From contig JAFWZH010000133.1 in NCBI GenBank assembly GCA_017522515.1, forward strand, positions 1 through 64,000: a DNA stretch of 64,000 bases, written 5' to 3'. A program made the translations under genes and the position numbers. Origin of the DNA: Clostridia bacterium (lineage in GTDB: Bacteria; Bacillota_A; Clostridia; UBA1212; UBA1255). Shown here piece after piece: positions 60,572 through 64,000 of this stretch (its first letter is position 1; each line of letters begins with the position of its first letter). Under the pieces are notes generated by a model that saw only the letters and a program-made list of their open reading frames with translations, searched no databases and was not told the DNA's origin.

Positions 60572-62975
60572 TTTTAAAACTAAGCCGGAGCTTCTTGCTC
60601 CGGCCGGTTCTTTTGATTGCTTAAAAGCGGCTGTGCAGAATGGCGCTGACGCAGTTTATCTTGGTCTAAAAACAGGCAGTGCCCGTATGGGAGCTGAAAA
60701 TTTTACTTTCGAAGAGTTGGCAGAAGCCGTTTATTATGCACATATACGAGGAGTACGCGTATACCTCGCTCTTAACACACTTATTTTCGACGAAGAATTT
60801 GACACATATTATGAGACAGCAAAAAAAGCTGCCTCTTTAGGCGTTGACGCCCTAATTTTACAAGATTTGGGTTTGGCTGCAAAAATTATAAAACACAAAG
60901 CAGAATTCGGATGTGAAATACATGCCAGCACGCAAATGAGTGTTTATAATCTTGATGGTGTTAAGCGGTTAAAAGAACTCGGTTTTGACAGATGCATCAC
61001 AGCAAGAGAACTTTCTTTAGAAGAGCTTTCTGAGCTTTGTAGCGAAAATATTTTAGAAATCGAAGCTTTCTGTCACGGCGCACTCTGCATGTCTTTATCC
61101 GGGCAATGTCTTATGAGCAGTTTTATCGGAGGCAGAAGCGGCAACAGAGGCACATGCGCTCAGCCCTGCAGAAAAAAGTATTCCTTATCGGCAAACGGTA
61201 ATGATAATACACTTGCATACAGACTAAGTCCCGCCGATTTTGCATCAATTCCTTATATAGAAGAGCTTATTACAGCAGGAGTACACTCTCTAAAAATTGA
61301 GGGCAGACTAAAATCTCCTGAATATGTAGCTGTCGTTACTCGCAGCTACAGAGAAGCGATCGACAATGCCTTCTCAGGCAAAAATCATTCCATCACAAAA
61401 AATTTGCGCGATATGCAAGTTCTGTTTGGCCGCGGAGATTTTACATCAGGATATTTGAAAGGAAAACTCCCTTTTAAAGACATAACTTTTCGCTCTGCAG
61501 GCAGAACAGGTCTGCCAATCGGTAAACTTACAGCTGCTCCGATTAAGCTTTCCACTCCTAAAAACTTGCCCAAAAATCTCACAAGATTTTGTTTAACTGC
61601 TGTTTTGGACGAAGGCGTTGAACTCAGTACAGGCGACGGAATAACAGTTTACACTTTCGCAGAAAACGAACAACAAACCTTCTGCGGCGGCACAGTAAAT
61701 TCCGTAAAAAATTTAAAAGCTAATATTGTAGAAATAACAGTAGTTGGCAATTTAAAAAATAATAGCATTGGCAACAAACAACTTTTATTAACTTTGACAG
61801 ACGATGCAAAATTAAGAGAATCTTTAGCAGTAAATATAAAAACAGAAAACAAAAAATGCCCCGTATTTATGCGCTTTACGGGTAATACGGGCGAGATTCC
61901 CATTTTGGAAATATTTGACACCCAAGGACATTCGTGCGCTACAAAAGGCCCACAAACGCTCCAAAAAGCAAACAACACTCCCACCTCAGTCGATGAAATC
62001 AAAAAACAACTTTCCAGATTGGGTGACACGCCTTTTTATGCTTCGGAAATATCAGCAGACATTGATGATAATGTTTTTATTCCTGTCTCTGTTTTAAATT
62101 CAATGCGAAGAGATTGTATTGCCGGTTTAATTGATTTAAGAAAGCAAAGAGATATTTCCGTAACGAACAACAACCATATATTCTCACAAGGCAAAATCTT
62201 TACTCCAAAAAATACAGCAGGTGGTATTTCTCTGTTTTTCTATACTGCAGACAGCTTTTTAAGCTTTAAGGAAGAAGCTTTGCCGGAAATTTTGAGTCCG
62301 TACAGTAAAGAGGAACGCACATATTACATTCCCGTAAATATTTTTTACAAACATATGCAACGCTCTGAAATATTTACTCGTACAGTCGAAAAAATACGCC
62401 AAATTAAAAATGATAAAAATAAAATAATTGCTTATCTCCCTTTTATTTCTTTGGGGCAAGCTCTCAAACTAATCAAACAAAACATAGATTTTATTTGCGA
62501 AAATTATTTAGACAAATATCTTGATGGTTTTCTATGTGAAAATTTAGGTGATATTGAACTCCTTAAAGGCACTGACGCAATTATCTGCTGTGATTACAGC
62601 TTTAATACTGCAAACAAACACACACTTGATGTTTTGTCGCAAATAGGAATAAGCCGCGCTACACTTTCCGTAGAAGCAGTCAAAATACCTGAGTGCAACG
62701 TAAATTGTGAAATAGTCATAGGTGGTCCTATTGTTTTGATGCGAAGTCGCCACTGTTATATTGACGAGGGCGAATGTAGCGGTAAATTGTTAAAATGCGA
62801 AAAAGCCGCATATTCTCTAAAGGATTCTTTCGGTTGCGAATTTCGTATTTTGCCTCAAAAGGAAGATTGTTGCAGCATACTTCTCAGCCACAAGCCCGTT
62901 TCGTACACAGATTCACAAGTAAAAAAAATACGCAGCGCAAACCCAAATGTCACGCTGCGAGTAAATATTCTGTAA
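60561..62975 (+). CDS. U32 family peptidase, long form
   Basis: The 804 residues begin with KPELLAPAGSFDCLKAAVQN and GADAVYLG, an N-terminal TIM-barrel-like domain. The U32 signature EAFCHGALCMSLSGQCLMSS is at about 168-187, and four cysteines (176, 183, 199, 203) probably hold an Fe-S cluster. The C-terminal half matches the extra domain of long U32 proteins such as E. coli RlhA, which is needed for hydroxycytidine in 23S rRNA. That RNA-modification role is more likely here than peptidase action. I start at ATG 60561, inside the end of zapA. Confidence 0.92.
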   Translation: MKNNFKTKPELLAPAGSFDCLKAAVQNGADAVYLGLKTGSARMGAENFTFEELAEAVYYAHIRGVRVYLALNTLIFDEEFDTYYETAKKAASLGVDALILQDLGLAAKIIKHKAEFGCEIHASTQMSVYNLDGVKRLKELGFDRCITARELSLEELSELCSENILEIEAFCHGALCMSLSGQCLMSSFIGGRSGNRGTCAQPCRKKYSLSANGNDNTLAYRLSPADFASIPYIEELITAGVHSLKIEGRLKSPEYVAVVTRSYREAIDNAFSGKNHSITKNLRDMQVLFGRGDFTSGYLKGKLPFKDITFRSAGRTGLPIGKLTAAPIKLSTPKNLPKNLTRFCLTAVLDEGVELSTGDGITVYTFAENEQQTFCGGTVNSVKNLKANIVEITVVGNLKNNSIGNKQLLLTLTDDAKLRESLAVNIKTENKKCPVFMRFTGNTGEIPILEIFDTQGHSCATKGPQTLQKANNTPTSVDEIKKQLSRLGDTPFYASEISADIDDNVFIPVSVLNSMRRDCIAGLIDLRKQRDISVTNNNHIFSQGKIFTPKNTAGGISLFFYTADSFLSFKEEALPEILSPYSKEERTYYIPVNIFYKHMQRSEIFTRTVEKIRQIKNDKNKIIAYLPFISLGQALKLIKQNIDFICENYLDKYLDGFLCENLGDIELLKGTDAIICCDYSFNTANKHTLDVLSQIGISRATLSVEAVKIPECNVNCEIVIGGPIVLMRSRHCYIDEGECSGKLLKCEKAAYSLKDSFGCEFRILPQKEDCCSILLSHKPVSYTDSQVKKIRSANPNVTLRVNIL

Positions 62976-62980
62976 TATTC

Positions 62981-64000
62981 TTACAAAAAAGCCTCAAAAA
63001 GTTTTTTCATATAATAAATATCTGTTGTGCCACCAAATTCCCGAACGGAATGCATTGCCAACATAGGGTTTCCGATGTCAACAGTCATCACGCCTCCCAG
63101 AGCAGAAAGCATCGGGCCGATTGTGCGTCCACCACGCATATTGCTCCTGTTTACAAATTCCTGATACGGAATTCCGTTTTCCTTGCACAGCTTTTTAAAG
63201 AACGCACTGCCCGCCGCCGAGGATGCATACGATTGATTTGAATTAATTTTCAGCACCGGACCCTTATTAAGATAAACAACCGTATTCGGGTCGCTTTTTT
63301 GCATATACGAAGGATGCGCCGCATGAGCCATATCTGCGGAGAAAACAACGCTTTTTGACATAATACGATAAAAATCTTCACGATCATATCCGCATTTGCG
63401 GCAAATTCTCTCTGTTATATCAGTAAAAATGCTGCTTTGCGCTCCTCTGTCGCTGGCAGAACCACACTCCTCATGATCGTATATAAAAATCACAAATGAA
63501 TTATCCGCAACTTCTCCTGAAGTGATTGCAGAAATCAATGTATAAGCCATTTCACAATCATCAAGACCGTTTGAAGAAATAAACTCTTCATTTATGCCGA
63601 TATATTCCGCAGGAGCAGCATCGTACAAAAGCATATCAAAGCTTAAAATATCTGCCTCATCTACGCCGGCATCATCCGCAACGTATCTCATAAATTCGCC
63701 ACAGCCTTCGTCAGGTTGTCCTACAAAGGGACGTATTTCCGTCTGCAAATCAAATTTAGCTCCCTCATTCACATCACTTACCACATGAATGGCAGCACTC
63801 GGAATAACAGCCACAGGTTTTTGTAAATCAAAATCAACGTAGTCAGTTCCTATAGCACTGTTATAATAAATTCTGCCGGCACAAGATAGCGGTCTGTCAA
63901 GCCAGCTGTGGTGAATTAACCCACCGTAAGGCTCTAAAGTCAAGCGCTCATATCCACCGTCAACCGTGGATACTGATGGTTTGATACGGAATCCCGGCAC
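62981..64000 (-). CDS. M18 family aminopeptidase (partial, N-terminus outside window)
   Basis: The visible 339 residues are the C-terminal three quarters of a zinc aminopeptidase of the aspartyl-aminopeptidase family. Present are LEPYGGLIHHSWLDRPLS with the first metal region, FVIFIYDHEECGSASDRGAQ with the DHEE ligands, SADMAHAAHPSYMQ and the C-terminal RTIGPMLSALGG and TVDIGNPMLAMHS, where active members have the last zinc His. Full-length enzymes have about 430 residues, so roughly 90 lie beyond the window edge. It releases acidic N-terminal residues from peptides and forms large dodecamers. It is tail-to-tail with the U32 gene, five bases apart. Confidence 0.95.
   Translation of the reverse strand: MPGFRIKPSVSTVDGGYERLTLEPYGGLIHHSWLDRPLSCAGRIYYNSAIGTDYVDFDLQKPVAVIPSAAIHVVSDVNEGAKFDLQTEIRPFVGQPDEGCGEFMRYVADDAGVDEADILSFDMLLYDAAPAEYIGINEEFISSNGLDDCEMAYTLISAITSGEVADNSFVIFIYDHEECGSASDRGAQSSIFTDITERICRKCGYDREDFYRIMSKSVVFSADMAHAAHPSYMQKSDPNTVVYLNKGPVLKINSNQSYASSAAGSAFFKKLCKENGIPYQEFVNRSNMRGGRTIGPMLSALGGVMTVDIGNPMLAMHSVREFGGTTDIYYMKKLFEAFL

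Overview
The window looks like a chromosome segment of an anaerobic, spore-forming member of the Clostridia. It is AT-rich. It carries sporulation genes (sigK-like sigma factor, spoVS, a CotH-type coat kinase, FtsK/SpoIIIE), anaerobe-type enzymes (indolepyruvate:ferredoxin oxidoreductase, reverse rubrerythrin, a small ferredoxin-thioredoxin reductase catalytic subunit) and Firmicutes division factors (SepF, ZapA, a DivIVA-like protein). Strong TTGACA / TATAAT promoters and clear hairpin terminators mark many transcription units. Genus and species cannot be named from what is visible.

Layout. 1-140: edge of an insertion sequence, probably ISL3 family. 180-6816: complete F-type ATP synthase operon on the minus strand (atpI-B-E-F-H-A-G-D-C); its c subunit has a second carboxylate typical of Na+-coupled rotors and its epsilon subunit is short. 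6926-9974: two divergent paralogous membrane glycosyltransferases sharing back-to-back promoters. 10025-16712: PHP phosphoesterase, TetR regulator plus AMP-forming acyl ligase, an ArnT/PMT-like glycosyltransferase, MTA/SAH nucleosidase and a metzincin-like lipoprotein. 16709-22911: SfsA-HAD fusion, tRNA-Lys, CotH lipoprotein, lipid kinase, biotin ligase with FTR-like protein, and dtd. 22900-29019: a Card1/Can2-like CARF nuclease downstream of Na+-pump decarboxylase subunits, then a methylguanine methyltransferase fused to a beta-helix carbohydrate-enzyme-like protein. 29024-38216: sepF/yggS division cluster and an ior-paaK aromatic 2-oxoacid cluster with a Na+ symporter. 38312-49193: solute-binding lipoprotein, spoVS, ymdB, rny, ftsK, recG, rsmD, coaD and a DivIVA-like protein. 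49299-58508: sigK, secreted sugar-active proteins, rluA, rqcH, MFS-GDPD and GNAT. 58513-60067: a frameshifted membrane gene, reverse rubrerythrin and a six-unit 52-bp hairpin array. 60068-64000: zapA, U32 peptidase and a partial M18 aminopeptidase.

How the genes work together. Several genes point to sodium-based energetics: a two-carboxylate c ring, the beta subunit and OadG-like subunit of a Na+-pumping decarboxylase, a sodium:solute symporter, and a biotin ligase that could load the missing carrier. IorAB with PaaK would convert aromatic 2-oxoacids to aryl-acyl-CoA and back to free acids. Three surface proteins share Ser/Thr/Pro-rich linkers, and the membrane glycosyltransferases nearby could act on such surfaces. 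The items most worth a second look are the methyltransferase/beta-helix fusion, the orphan Card1-like nuclease in a sodium-pump operon, the 52-bp hairpin array, the SfsA-HAD fusion and the pro-sequence-less SigK.
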